Below, in pieces: positions 45,777-55,399 of a stretch of DNA of 64,000 nucleotides. Made by a program: the position numbers and the translations under genes. Where the stretch lies: assembly GCA_938023035.1 (NCBI GenBank), contig CALIDI010000023.1:53725-117724 (forward strand), written 5' to 3'. The notes beneath the pieces are model-generated. The model saw only the letters and a program-made list of their open reading frames with translations. It was not told the origin of the DNA and searched no databases. Within the stretch, counting starts at the first letter, position 1; every line of letters begins with the position of its first letter. This DNA comes from an uncultured Leptolyngbyaceae cyanobacterium. GTDB taxonomy: Bacteria; Cyanobacteriota; Cyanobacteriia; Leptolyngbyales; Leptolyngbyaceae.

Positions 45777-46751
45777 TTAATCCCCTAGGATTTGGCGATG
45801 GGCTTCAAGCAAAAGCTTGGGTTTCCAGCAGGTAATCAAAAACCCGCCATATATCAGGCTGGCTGCTACCAGAATAATTGGCAATGCTAGGGGAAAATAG
45901 AGTAAATGACGGGGATTGTTGGCTAGCATCTTGCGCCAGCGATCGCTAAAGATCGTCAGTTTACCCTTCAGCCCCACTAGGGTGGGGTCGCTGGAGGGGG
46001 GCAGGGTTTGACACTGGCGTTGCTGGCGGAGAAGGCGCTGCTGCCAATAGTAGTCATAGCCAATCAGCAGAAATCGCCAAAAGAAGTGAGACAGGCCGTT
46101 AGGGGGTGCATGCAGTGTGCGGGCGAGGGGTTGCTTCCAAAGGGTGTGGCCTTGCTGCCGCAGGCGATCAGCATGGATGACGCAGTTTCCCCGGTAAAGG
46201 GGCAGATCGGTGGGAATGGGGTGTTGCAGTAAAAACTTGCGTCGAAAGGCGACATTATTGAGGAAGTATTGCTGGGTGGGTATGAGCTGGGTTTCTCCAG
46301 TGAATTGGGGAAAAATGTAGGCAATCGCCATGGCTGTGCCGTAAATGCCTCGCCCATGGGTAGTGGTTTCGCCCGCCACGACTTGAATGGCCGGATCCTG
46401 TTGAAAGGGTTGCAGCATCAATTGCAGCCAGTCCGGTGGATAAAGACAATCTGAGTCGTAGTAAACGATAATGTCGCCCGTAGCCTGTCCAACTCCCAGC
46501 ATTTTGGCTTGATAGTAGCTGGTGCCGGGAGGGGCTTCGAGGATTTGTAGCCAGGGGTAAAGCTGGCATAAATCGATCAATCGTTGCCGGGGCGTGTCGC
46601 CGCTATCGACTAAAAAGACTTCTCTGGCTTGGGTTGGTGCTGGTTGTTGCTGGGCCAGCCCTGCCAGCGATCGCGCCAAACCCCGAATATCCGCATTCGC
46701 CAGGTTTTCTGTTTCCACAATGATCGAAAAGCTGGGCAACTCCACGAGCAT
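45777..46751 (-). CDS. Glycosyltransferase family 2, membrane-associated
   Basis: A 324-residue GT-A enzyme. The metal-binding site is VYYDSDCLYPPDW (~93-105), preceded by SYYQAKMLGVGQATGD. A C-terminal hydrophobic stretch (~285-310) suggests membrane attachment. It stands alone; donor and acceptor unknown. It starts at ATG 46751. Confidence 0.82.
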   Translation of the reverse strand: MLVELPSFSIIVETENLANADIRGLARSLAGLAQQQPAPTQAREVFLVDSGDTPRQRLIDLCQLYPWLQILEAPPGTSYYQAKMLGVGQATGDIIVYYDSDCLYPPDWLQLMLQPFQQDPAIQVVAGETTTHGRGIYGTAMAIAYIFPQFTGETQLIPTQQYFLNNVAFRRKFLLQHPIPTDLPLYRGNCVIHADRLRQQGHTLWKQPLARTLHAPPNGLSHFFWRFLLIGYDYYWQQRLLRQQRQCQTLPPSSDPTLVGLKGKLTIFSDRWRKMLANNPRHLLYFPLALPIILVAASLIYGGFLITCWKPKLLLEAHRQILGD

Positions 46752-46981
46752 TCATTACTCCTCTCTCAGCACTAAGTTTCTGGCTAAACAACAGGCAAAT
46801 CGACAATGGGGCAATCTTAGGGCTTCTCTTAACGGATTCGCCAGGGCTATGCAGAATTCAAAATTCAATTCAGGATACATTGAGCTGATGAGTGGCTGAA
46901 ACACCCATCACTTCGTTTATCCACCCATCAATCTTGAAACATCAATCTTGAAAGGATATTGTGGGCAGACTAGTGCTTGGC

Positions 46982-47614
46982 CTAGCGCAGGTAGGCAAAG
47001 ACGCTTTTATCTCCAATATCGGGAGGAATCGGTTGGAGCACTTTCCGCAGGGCAAAGATGAGAAAAAGGATAGCCCAAGCTCCTAATAGAATTTGCTTTA
47101 ACGGCAGCGATAACCAGCCTAATAGGTGTCCCAAGAGCAAGACTGGCACCAAAGGGGTGAGGAGCTTTGTTTCTAGGCGGTTAAAGCAAAATGCTTCTTT
47201 AAAGAAAATGCCAGTCAGAGCTGCAAACGTAAACCCCACTCCCAAAATCGTCAGGGGCGTGTGATACACCGTCAGAGCAAAGGGGGCAGGGCTGGTATGG
47301 CCAAAAATGAGAGAGGCGATCGCACCAATCACCCAAAACAATTGCAGGACCTGGTGTAATGGGCGCAGGTAGATATGGATCGTCCACAAGCTCACCCCCA
47401 ACCCTAGACAAAACAGGTTATAGAGGAGGGTGACCCAGGGCAGGGTGGAGGTGTCGGCTCGCCAAAGCACGAGCGCTGTTGCGACCGCGAAACTGAGGGC
47501 TGCCAACACCAAGCCACTGCGGTAAAGGATGACCTCCTGGCGATCATGGGCGGTAATGGTAAACTCACCAAACTGACCTTGATAAGTCACGGGTTCTACA
47601 ATTGTTCCAGCCAT
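46982..47614 (-). CDS. DUF2301 integral membrane protein
   Basis: A 210-residue protein with six or seven hydrophobic segments and the family stretch FTFAALTGIFFKEAFCFNR near residues 125-145. The ATG at 47614 is four bases after the stop of the S-adenosylmethionine hydrolase gene, so they form an operon. The frame extends to TTG 47641 but that lies inside the upstream gene. Function unknown. Confidence 0.8.
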   Translation of the reverse strand: MAGTIVEPVTYQGQFGEFTITAHDRQEVILYRSGLVLAALSFAVATALVLWRADTSTLPWVTLLYNLFCLGLGVSLWTIHIYLRPLHQVLQLFWVIGAIASLIFGHTSPAPFALTVYHTPLTILGVGFTFAALTGIFFKEAFCFNRLETKLLTPLVPVLLLGHLLGWLSLPLKQILLGAWAILFLIFALRKVLQPIPPDIGDKSVFAYLR

Positions 47615-47618
47615 TGGT

Positions 47619-48440
47619 TTAACCAGTGATCCACACTTCAATCGGTTGTCTCCAGTCTATGCCAATTTGCTGATAGGCGTTCCCCTGATTTATGGCAATC
47701 TCAACCCAGCCATGACTCCCTACAAGGGCCAGGGCTTCGCCTGCTGCGGCATCTCCATAGGTGCTACCCCCCGAAAGCTTGCGATCGCCCACACAGCAAT
47801 GCCATTGCTTACCGATGACAGGCTGCCCTGAAATCGTCGTGACCACATTACCGAAGGAATCAACGGCCTGCACACCCCCGCGAAAGCCAACCCCTTTGCC
47901 GGTGTCTGGTAAAACTGTACAGCCCGGCAGGGGTAAAGTGACCAGCGTGTCCGCTGCAACGGGTGCTCCCACCTCTGCCAAGGGTACCCCACTTGCAAGA
48001 TGGGCCGCGACTGGGGCAAAGATATCACGACCGTGAAAGGTGGAACTTGGGTTTGGAGTGCGCCAGTAGTGGGGATGGGTTAATTCAACCGCGGTCAAAA
48101 GTGGGTACTGTTCCAGGACGCCGCTAAGGCAGCCATTATCTGGCCCGACCACAAAAGCAGTGGGATTTGCCAGGTCGTCGCCAAGGGCCAGGGCGATCGC
48201 CCGCCGCTGAGTCCCTACCCCTGGATCAACCACAACAAGATGAACAGTGCCCCTGGGAAAGTAAGGGACGGCTGTTGATAAGGCAAATCGGGCAGATGCG
48301 ACATCCTGGGCAGGAATCTGGTGAGTCAAATCAATGACCGTCAGTTGAGGATTAACCTGAAGGATGATTCCTTTCATCACTCCCACATAGGTATCCTGAA
48401 GCCCAAAATCGGTCAGTAACGTCAATACAGAAGCTGCCAC
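47619..48440 (-). CDS. S-adenosylmethionine hydroxide adenosyltransferase (DUF62 family)
   Basis: A 273-residue protein. Conserved motifs are LTDFGLQDTYVGVMKG (~8-23), VVDPGVGTQRR (~70-80) and TFHGRDIFAPVAAHL (~133-147). Members hydrolyse S-adenosylmethionine to adenosine and methionine using an Asp-Arg-His set; the halogenases of the same fold have a longer insert that I do not see. It starts at ATG 48440. Confidence 0.88.
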   Translation of the reverse strand: MAASVLTLLTDFGLQDTYVGVMKGIILQVNPQLTVIDLTHQIPAQDVASARFALSTAVPYFPRGTVHLVVVDPGVGTQRRAIALALGDDLANPTAFVVGPDNGCLSGVLEQYPLLTAVELTHPHYWRTPNPSSTFHGRDIFAPVAAHLASGVPLAEVGAPVAADTLVTLPLPGCTVLPDTGKGVGFRGGVQAVDSFGNVVTTISGQPVIGKQWHCCVGDRKLSGGSTYGDAAAGEALALVGSHGWVEIAINQGNAYQQIGIDWRQPIEVWITG

Positions 48441-48673
48441 GGGTGAATCTCGTTTTGAATAGACAATTTATCGAATATTCCGACAAGGTAGAGAACTGGT
48501 GCAACCGATACTGCGCCCATCAAACCAGTGTTCATGCGACTTCAGCAATCTAAAATGACTTTTATGCAATATCCCTTTTGAAAATTTGTATCAAAAACTA
48601 CACTTAATTGATTGATTGCTATGATCGATGGATTCAGACTAGGAAATATCTGGAAAAAATAGGAGTAAGGTTC

Positions 48674-48832
48674 ATGCTGAATCGGACGAGTCGTGAAGCA
48701 AAAATTGCTGCCCTTCAGACCCATCGTGAAAACCTACAAAAAAATTTACAGCGTCGGCTAGAGATTGCCAGAGAACGGGGCGATGAGGCACTCGTTCGGA
48801 TGTTAGAAGCCGAGGCTAGCTATCTCCGATAG
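48674..48832 (+). CDS. Small conserved cyanobacterial protein, helical
   Basis: A 52-residue protein, highly charged and helical: TSREAKIAALQTHRENLQKN followed by LQRRLEIARERGD and a terminal MLEAEASYLR. GGAG-AAGG lies just before the ATG at 48674. The composition suggests a coiled coil. I recall similar short proteins in other cyanobacteria but no function. The open frame from 48608 is not used, as the ribosome site favours 48674. Confidence 0.65.
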   Translation: MLNRTSREAKIAALQTHRENLQKNLQRRLEIARERGDEALVRMLEAEASYLR

Positions 48833-49306
48833 GAGGATTTCTATTCAATAGGAGGATTTCTATCCAGGCGATTTCTAGAACAGTTTTTACCTCTGGAAAT
48901 CGCCTTGGGCAGGCATCTGTACCCTGAGCGTAGTCGTAGGGCAGAGTGTATTTGCACCGGAGAGTTTTCATCTTCTAGAGAAGGATAGCAATGGGAATTA
49001 GGGTTAGGTCGGTTCAGGGATGAAGCCCTAGGCTGAAGGTAAAGCTGTCGTCTCTCCCTTTCTCCCAAATGTCTTAACGCGCTTGCGTTGCTCTAGGCTA
49101 AACCTGTGAGCAGGGTAGGCTTTAGTTAAAAACGGAGGGTAAAACCAGGCGCTGCACCGTGGATGCGAGGCAGGTTTTCTGCTTCGTCGTTGCCAGGTTG
49201 ATCACGGTGACGGTTGATAAGTCGAGAAAAGCAGAACCAGTCTGGACAAACCTGGTCTGTATGAAAGGGGCGGTGAATGCCGTGAGTATTCTTTTAAGCT
49301 TAAGCT
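48833..49306. other. Intergenic region, no gene seen
   Basis: About 470 bases. A 13-base tandem partial repeat of AGGAGGATTTCTAT occurs directly after the small-protein stop (48832-48865). Otherwise nothing was recognised. Confidence 0.4.
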
Positions 49307-50194
49307 TTAGGCCGCAGCAAACTGCAAAATGTGGTGCGCAGTCAGGTGCGGTTGCTCTAGATGGGGGACGTGGCCGCATTGGGGAATCCATGCGAGTTGA
49401 CTGTTGGCAATTGTCTGCTGAAAGCGTTCTGCATCTTTGACCCCCAGGATGCGATCGCTCTCACCCCAGATAATCAGACTAGGTGGGATCAACTGGGCAA
49501 TTTTAGACTCTAGAAAGTTGTAGCCGCCGCTTTTCGTAAAGGCAATCAGCGCTTCCCGCCAGCGGGGCATTTTGAGGTGCAGTGCCGCACACAACTCGGC
49601 ATCGGGGGTAACCAACTCTGGGTTAGCGTAAGCTTGCAAACTCACCCGACGGCGAATTTCTGGATGGCGCAAAAATTCGGTGGCCAGATACCCTAACCCT
49701 GGCAACATGAGCCGTGACAGGTTTGGCCCGGCAGCGAACCCAGCACTATCTATCAAGACTAACTTTTGCACCACATTGGGATAGGTTAAACAGAAGTCGA
49801 TCGCAACCGCTCCCCCCATTGATGCCCCCACCAGAATGACTGGTTGACCGATTAGGTGTTTCCAGGTGGAGTAGAGGTGATCTTTAATTGCGAATGGGGT
49901 ATAAAACGACCCAGGGGGGCGATCGCTGAAGCCAAAACCCAGCAAATCAATGACCCAGGTCGATCGATACACAGACAATTGCGGCAATAACCGTCGCCAC
50001 TCTAGCAATGAGCTGTCAAACCCATGGAGCAATAGGATGGGGGACTCTCCCTGCCCTTGCTGCCCATAGGCGGTGGCAATCGGCTGGGTGGCGAGGTTGG
50101 TCATAATAGGCGACCGTCGAATCAGTTTCGCCATCGCCACCGATTCTGGTTCTGTGAGTTGGGCAATTTCCGGCAGCAAAAACTCGACAACCAT
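49307..50194 (-). CDS. Alpha/beta hydrolase
   Basis: A 295-residue alpha/beta-hydrolase. The oxyanion motif LLLHGFDSS (~54-62) precedes the nucleophile GASMGG (~122-127). The acid lies in WGESDRILG (~243) and the histidine in CGHVPHLEQP (~273). It is of the MhpC/BphD-like size class; the substrate is unknown. It lies downstream of tRNA-Arg on the same strand, beyond the tRNA terminator. Confidence 0.85.
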   Translation of the reverse strand: MVVEFLLPEIAQLTEPESVAMAKLIRRSPIMTNLATQPIATAYGQQGQGESPILLLHGFDSSLLEWRRLLPQLSVYRSTWVIDLLGFGFSDRPPGSFYTPFAIKDHLYSTWKHLIGQPVILVGASMGGAVAIDFCLTYPNVVQKLVLIDSAGFAAGPNLSRLMLPGLGYLATEFLRHPEIRRRVSLQAYANPELVTPDAELCAALHLKMPRWREALIAFTKSGGYNFLESKIAQLIPPSLIIWGESDRILGVKDAERFQQTIANSQLAWIPQCGHVPHLEQPHLTAHHILQFAAA

Positions 50195-50223
50195 GCCAGC
50201 AGATTGGTCAGATTTCCCCTTAC

Positions 50224-50253
50224 TTTAAAAAGAAAGCTGCCGTTAACAGCAGC
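50224..50253 (-). terminator. Rho-independent terminator of tRNA-Arg
   Basis: On the minus strand a 7-bp stem (GCTGCTG/CGGCAGC) with a TTAA loop is followed by TTTCTTTTT. This is a textbook terminator, 22 bases past the tRNA 3' end. Confidence 0.8.
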
Positions 50254-50274
50254 CTCTTGTCTCATCGTTCGAAA

Positions 50275-50348
50275 CGGGCCAGGAGGGATTCGAACCCCCG
50301 ACACCGTGGTCCGTAGCCACGTGCTCTAGTCCACTGAGCTACAAGCCC
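50275..50348 (-). tRNA. tRNA-Arg (anticodon ACG)
   Basis: Read on the minus strand, the 74 bases fold as a cloverleaf. The acceptor is GGGCTTG/CTGGCCC with one T-T mismatch, the D stem GCTC/GAGC, the anticodon stem CGTGG/CCACG with loop CTACGGA, and the T arm GGGGG-TTCGAAT-CCCTC. The discriminator is G and CCA is not encoded. The ACG anticodon, read as ICG, decodes CGU/CGC/CGA arginine codons. Confidence 0.95.
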
Positions 50349-50382
50349 TCGCCGAGATTTCATCCTAGCATAGACGATTCCC

Positions 50383-50928
50383 ATGATCCAAAATTCTTCT
50401 ATAGAAAGTTCAGAAAACCCTACCCTCAGTCACCTGGATCGGCAAGGACAGGCCCAGATGGTGGATGTTTCAGCGAAGGTAGCCAGTGTCCGGCAAGCGG
50501 TTGCAGTGGGTCATATTCGCATGGCTCTAACCACCATGGAGGCGATCGCCAGCGGGAATTTGCCCAAGGGTGATGTTTTAGGAACGGCTCGTATTGCCGG
50601 TATTATGGCCGCAAAGCAAACCGCTAACCTGATTCCTCTGTGTCACCCTCTGCCCCTGCAAAAAGTCGAAGTGCAAATCACCCCAGAGCCGACCCTGCCG
50701 GGTTACTGCATTCAAGCGACGGTCAAAACCAAAGCTGAGACGGGCGTAGAAATGGAAGCGCTAACCGCAGTGTCGGTTGCCGCCCTAACGCTTTATGACA
50801 TGGCCAAAGCCTTGGAGAAATCGATGCAGATTGAGGCCATCTATCTAGTGAGCAAAACTGGCGGCAAATCAGGAGCGTATCAACGGTCAGCCGCTATTGA
50901 ATCGGGCACGTTCAGCCAGGGGAAGTGA
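50383..50928 (+). CDS. moaC: Cyclic pyranopterin monophosphate synthase
   Basis: A 181-residue protein. The MoaC motifs are MVDVSAK (~26-32), [17 protein letters not shown] (~73-90) and [19 protein letters not shown] (~113-131), holding the conserved lysine, histidine and glutamate residues. MoaC closes the pyranopterin ring in molybdenum cofactor synthesis, needed for nitrate reductase. It starts at ATG 50383, 34 bases from the divergent tRNA. Confidence 0.95.
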   Translation: MIQNSSIESSENPTLSHLDRQGQAQMVDVSAKVASVRQAVAVGHIRMALTTMEAIASGNLPKGDVLGTARIAGIMAAKQTANLIPLCHPLPLQKVEVQITPEPTLPGYCIQATVKTKAETGVEMEALTAVSVAALTLYDMAKALEKSMQIEAIYLVSKTGGKSGAYQRSAAIESGTFSQGK

Positions 50929-51026
50929 CTCGTTGGTGGCGGCTGATAAAGGCAACTGGCTATTTAAGCGCCTCAATTTTAAGTAGAAGTGCTAGACTCT
51001 GCGGATGATGGCGTTAGGGTCAGCCG

Positions 51027-53243
51027 ATGGCAAAGCTGAAGCAGGGAGTGACACAAGCAGTTGTAGTTGTAGGAACCGCCCTCGGTGTTTTGCTGGTGGG
51101 TGCAGGGATTAAAACAGGAGTCTTTCGCACCGAGTTAGAGGCTTGGACACCCCCTGTGTTATCTAATCCGGAGGGGCAGCAGCCAAGTGTTGCCGGCCAG
51201 CTTGGCACTTTAGCTGCGCTGACGCCAGAGGCCCGACTCCAAAAGTTAACGGCGATCGCCCAGGGGCCAGCCACACCAGAGCGCAACCGTGCGCGTTACC
51301 TTTTATCCATTGATTTACTCCAACAGCAGAAGCCCCAGGCCGCGCTAGATTGGCTGGAAGGGTTAGAAATTGATTATTCTCTGCTCGCGGCGCATATTTT
51401 GCGCAATCGAGCACGGGCCTACGAGCAATTGGGCGATCGCGCCCAGGCTGAGGCCACTTGGCAAGCCCTCCTGCAAAACCATAGCGACAACCCCGTCGCC
51501 GTCGAAGCCTTGTTGGCCTTGGGCCAGAATGCCCAGGCGATCGCCCGGTTTCCAGCCCATCCCCGCACGGTTGAGGTTGCCCAAAAGCAGTTGAAGCAAA
51601 CGCCAAAGAATCTGGCCCTCCAACTGCTGATTGCACGCCATGGGCAGCACCTGCCCGATTATGCCAACTACCTCGATCAGCTAGTAGAAGCCCATAGTAA
51701 TCGCCTAAAACCAGAGGATTGGGCGGCGATCGCCTTTGGCTATTGGGAAAAGCAAGCCTACGCCAAAGCCGGCAATGCCTACGCGCGCTCCAACGCCACG
51801 CCACGCCATGCCTACCGCATTGCTCGAGGCTGGCAACTAGGAGCAAAGGAAGGGGCACAAGCAGCCTATCAGCAAATGATCCAGGCGTTTCCTGAAAGTG
51901 AAGAAACGGGACTGGCCCTGCTGCGATTGTCGCGATTAGCCGATCCCCCGGCGGCGATCGCCTATCTCGATCAAATCATCAGTCGCTTTCCAGCACAGGC
52001 CGGAGAAGCCCTGGCCGACAAAGCCAACCTGCTCGAAAAACAGGGGAATGAAGCCGCTGCCCATGCCGTGCGTAAACAATTGCTGGGCAAGTATGGCAAG
52101 TCGGCGGCGGCAGCAGAGTACCGCTGGAGTATGGCTCAAAAGAGTGCAGCGGCCAAAGACTACAGGGCCGCGATGACTTGGGCCGAGGCGATTGTAAAGC
52201 AAAGCCCAGAGAGCGAGACAGCCCCCATGGCTGGTTACTGGTTGGGCAAATGGGCTGAGCGGTTGCGCCAAGAGCGGGCAGCCCGTTTGGCCTATGAGCA
52301 GGTGCTGCGACAATACCCAGAGTCTTACTATGCCTGGCGATCGGCGACTCGCCTGGGCTGGCAAGTGGGTGACTTTAACACCGTGCGAGCATTGAATCCG
52401 ACGGTGGTACGGCCCCCGGCACGGTCAGAGCTACCCGCTGGCTCTCCCCTACTGCAAGAGCTGTTTCAGCTAGGCCAGGATCGAGATGCCTGGGAACTGT
52501 GGCAGGTGGAGTTTACCAACCCCGCTCAACCGAGTGTAGCGGAGCAATTTACCGATGGCGTTTTGCGCATTGGGGTGGGCGACTACCTAGAGGGCATGTT
52601 TATGTTGTCTTTTCTCAGTCAGCGAGAACGGCCCGCTGAGCGGGAAGAATACCGCGCCCTCAAGAGCCAGCGCACTTACTGGGAATTTCTCTACCCCTTT
52701 CCCTATTTAGAGGCGATCGCGAACTGGTCTCAAAAGCGGCAACTCAATCCCCTGTTAGTAACAGCCCTAATTCGGCAAGAGTCGCGCTTTATGCCTGGGA
52801 TTCGGTCTTCGGCAGGAGCCGTTGGCTTAATGCAGGTAATGCCCGATACAGCCGCCTGGATTGCCAAGCAAATTGCCCTACCGAGTTATCGACTCAATTA
52901 TCCTGACGATAACATCAAGCTAGGCACCTGGTACCTGGACTATACCCATCGAGAGTACAGCAATAACTCAATGTTGGCTGTCGCTAGTTATAATGCTGGC
53001 CCCGGTGCAGTAGCCAATTGGGTGAAGCGTCATCCCAATCTGGATGTGGATGAATTTATCGAGGCGATTCCCTACACGGAAACTCGTGGCTACGTTAAGT
53101 CGGTATTTGGTAACTATTGGAACTACCTGCGAATTTATAACCCAGAGATTTCTCAACAGGTGGCCCAAATTTCTGATCGCCACCCGCCGATGGCCTGGTT
53201 GCAGAATCAATGGACAAGTTGGCTCTTTGTCGAAGTCAACTGA
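51027..53243 (+). CDS. Lytic transglycosylase (Slt70-like)
   Basis: A 738-residue protein. A signal anchor or signal peptide occupies ~8-28. A long superhelical region of TPR-like repeats (~60-540) follows, then the SLT domain (~560-700) with the catalytic glutamate at 585 in RQESRF and the motifs AVGLMQVMP and ASYNAGPGAV. It cleaves the peptidoglycan glycan strand in the periplasm. The layout equals that of E. coli Slt70. It starts at ATG 51027. Confidence 0.9.
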   Translation: MAKLKQGVTQAVVVVGTALGVLLVGAGIKTGVFRTELEAWTPPVLSNPEGQQPSVAGQLGTLAALTPEARLQKLTAIAQGPATPERNRARYLLSIDLLQQQKPQAALDWLEGLEIDYSLLAAHILRNRARAYEQLGDRAQAEATWQALLQNHSDNPVAVEALLALGQNAQAIARFPAHPRTVEVAQKQLKQTPKNLALQLLIARHGQHLPDYANYLDQLVEAHSNRLKPEDWAAIAFGYWEKQAYAKAGNAYARSNATPRHAYRIARGWQLGAKEGAQAAYQQMIQAFPESEETGLALLRLSRLADPPAAIAYLDQIISRFPAQAGEALADKANLLEKQGNEAAAHAVRKQLLGKYGKSAAAAEYRWSMAQKSAAAKDYRAAMTWAEAIVKQSPESETAPMAGYWLGKWAERLRQERAARLAYEQVLRQYPESYYAWRSATRLGWQVGDFNTVRALNPTVVRPPARSELPAGSPLLQELFQLGQDRDAWELWQVEFTNPAQPSVAEQFTDGVLRIGVGDYLEGMFMLSFLSQRERPAEREEYRALKSQRTYWEFLYPFPYLEAIANWSQKRQLNPLLVTALIRQESRFMPGIRSSAGAVGLMQVMPDTAAWIAKQIALPSYRLNYPDDNIKLGTWYLDYTHREYSNNSMLAVASYNAGPGAVANWVKRHPNLDVDEFIEAIPYTETRGYVKSVFGNYWNYLRIYNPEISQQVAQISDRHPPMAWLQNQWTSWLFVEVN

Positions 53244-53405
53244 GCATAGCCCTGGGGTTCTATGGCATTCCACTTTGGAGTTTGGCCAGGGCAGGGGTTT
53301 TATCGCTTGGGTCAAAAAGATTAGGACAAAACCTAGTGATCAAACGCCAATGCTGGGCAAGCTTGTTGACGGGCCATTGCCATGAGAACCATTGTGATGG
53401 TGATA

Positions 53406-53566
53406 GAGAGCATGTCACCTTTTCAGGCCATTATCCCCCAGCCCTTTCTCCCAACCTGGGAGCAGGGGGGCCGAGCCATTTCAAAGTCCCTCTCCCAACT
53501 TGGGAGAGGGATTAGAGCAATCCGGGCATACCAGAAAAGGGGGAGGGCAGAAGTGACATGCACCCA
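53406..53566. repeat. R2 miniature element, second full copy
   Basis: A 161-bp unit from GAGAGCATGTCACC to AAGTGACATGCACCCA. It is the inverse complement of the copy at 2835-2995 and the same length. The flanks ATGGTGAT and ATGGTAAG may be a decayed target-site duplication. It lies in the ~520-base gap between the transglycosylase and the exported protein. Confidence 0.75.
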
Positions 53567-53567
53567 T

Positions 53568-53650
53568 GGTAAGAGATCCATGGTGAGAGCCGCGTGAATT
53601 GCTGTTATTCACCAGCCTGCATGGGGAAGGTAAGAGGTCCATGGTGAGAG
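53568..53650. repeat. Pair of 22-bp direct repeats
   Basis: GGTAAGAGATCCATGGTGAG then AG (53568-53589) recurs with one mismatch at 53629-53650. The repeats start two bases past an R2 element end. The units lie 61 bases apart. Meaning unknown. Confidence 0.5.
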
Positions 53651-53762
53651 GGCCACGGTGTTGGGGTCAGCGGTGAAACGTGCAGGAGCCGTGCTTGCTG
53701 AATTTAGGCGATCGCGTGTGTAGAAAGAACAATAGACTCCGACAATTGATCAAGGAGAAACT

Positions 53763-55028
53763 GTGCGTCGCTTCCGTGTTTTTGGCATCTTTTGTGCAGC
53801 CGTGCTGCTTCTGGTTTGGGCAACCACCATGGCGCTTTCACCTGCTCCTGCGAGCGCCCAATTGCCCCCCCTGATAGAGCCTTATTTAACAGCAGGCAAG
53901 TTGGCAGAAGGGGAGGCAGCCATCACCGCCTACTTAAACCGCAAACCCACCGATGACAAAGCCCGTTTTAGCTTAGGCATGGTGCAAGTCATCCGGGGAA
54001 TGGAGCGGCTAATGCAATCGCTGTATCGCTATGGTGTCCGCGATTCGGCGGTGCGTAATTTCTTCCCCATTTTGCGCTTGCCTGTGCCCCCAAATCCTGC
54101 TCCGGAGACGCTGACCTATGACGCGGCTCGCCAGATATTGCAAACCTTTTTAGATGACTTGAATCAAGCACAAACAACGCTGGCAGAAGTCAAAGATCCA
54201 GCAGTAAAGTTACCACTTCGCATCGGTCTGATTCGGATGGATGTGAATGGAGATGGTCAAGCAGATGATAACGAACGGTTTTGGAAGGCCTTTTCCGGCA
54301 TGACATCCATTCCAGTAACGGCGCAGCAGGCCCAACGCTTTTTAATTGCGTTTGATACGGGGGATGCCGTCTGGCTGCGGGGATATTGCAACTTGATCAG
54401 CGCAACGATTGAAACTCTACTAGGGTACAACTGGCAGGATTTACTGGAAACAACGGGGCATCTAGCCTTTGCCAAAGTCGCAACGCCTCACACCTTTCTC
54501 AGTGAAGAAAAGTCCAGTCGCCCAGATATCTATAATCCCTTTAGCTTTGCGGATATTGTTGCCTTTATTCATCTGCTCAACTTTGATGTGACAGAGCCAG
54601 AACGGTTAACCCGGGCCTTGCAGCACCTACAAACGACGCTGAGTCTGAGTCGGCGGTCGTGGCAACTGATTCGGGCAGAAACGGATAATGACCAGGAATG
54701 GTTACCCAGCTCTAAGCAAAAGGGGGTGATTCCTAATGCCGTGGTCACGGATGCGATGATTGATAGTTGGCTTGGTTTTGTGGATGAGTCAGAGGCATTA
54801 TTGGCTGGCAAAAGGTTGGCCCCCTTCTGGCGGGGCGATCGCCGCCAGGGCATCAACCTCAATCGCGTCTTTACCCAACCTCGCCGTTTGGATCTTGTCC
54901 TTTGGTTTCAGGGAAGTGGGGCAACCCCCTATTTAGAAAAGGGGAGCTTGACTAATGCGCAGGTATGGGGACGATTGCTCCAGACCTTTGGCGGCAACTT
55001 TTTACCCTTTGCCTTTTGGTTTAATTAG
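53763..55028 (+). CDS. Exported protein of unknown function with EF-hand-like motif
   Basis: A 421-residue protein. Residues 1-33 form a signal peptide ending in ASAQ. Residues ~35-80 resemble a TPR unit. DVNGDGQADDNE (~159-170) fits a calcium-binding EF-hand loop, although a single one. The remainder is helical and not recognised. The GTG at 53763 has AAGGAG six bases upstream and is clear. The stop codon TAG touches the R1 element that follows. Location is periplasm or thylakoid lumen. Confidence 0.7.
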   Translation: MRRFRVFGIFCAAVLLLVWATTMALSPAPASAQLPPLIEPYLTAGKLAEGEAAITAYLNRKPTDDKARFSLGMVQVIRGMERLMQSLYRYGVRDSAVRNFFPILRLPVPPNPAPETLTYDAARQILQTFLDDLNQAQTTLAEVKDPAVKLPLRIGLIRMDVNGDGQADDNERFWKAFSGMTSIPVTAQQAQRFLIAFDTGDAVWLRGYCNLISATIETLLGYNWQDLLETTGHLAFAKVATPHTFLSEEKSSRPDIYNPFSFADIVAFIHLLNFDVTEPERLTRALQHLQTTLSLSRRSWQLIRAETDNDQEWLPSSKQKGVIPNAVVTDAMIDSWLGFVDESEALLAGKRLAPFWRGDRRQGINLNRVFTQPRRLDLVLWFQGSGATPYLEKGSLTNAQVWGRLLQTFGGNFLPFAFWFN

Positions 55029-55193
55029 TAAACGAAGGCATTAGTCTGGCTACCCTCCCCCCCTTGCTTGCATGTCCGTTAGGACTATACCCCTTTCCCA
55101 GAGCAAGAGAGGGGCTTCGCTCCCCCCTGCTCCCTCAATGGGAGCAGAGGCTGGGGGATGAGGGTGACTAAGACGAGTCCAGAAATTTCCGCT
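55027..55193. repeat. R1 dispersed element, full copy
   Basis: It runs from AGTAAACGAAGGCATTAGTC to GACGAGTCCAGAAATTTCCG. Both ends match, in inverse orientation, the copy at 61932-62084. The interior has GGGAGCAG/CTGCTCCC pairs. About 200 further bases up to the nitroreductase gene hold nothing clear. Confidence 0.65.
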
Positions 55194-55399
55194 GGAAGGT
55201 AACAGGGCTTTAGAGAATGCCTTAACGCCCTTGTTCTTGGTAGCCCTAACGACTCCGATCACGGCTAGCCGGACGAAACCTTGCCTCCGCAGGTTATGGA
55301 AGGCCCCAATTGAGTAAAGCCTGCATCGAAGGATTTGGCTCATCTCATCGCAGCTTTAACCGCCAGACGCGGCTCACCCTAGTGCTTTCAGCACATCTG

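Noticed and set aside
55050..55343. 97-codon minus-strand frame resembling a transposase remnant
   Set aside because: A third of it is the R1 element, and the rest has no transposase motif that I can name.
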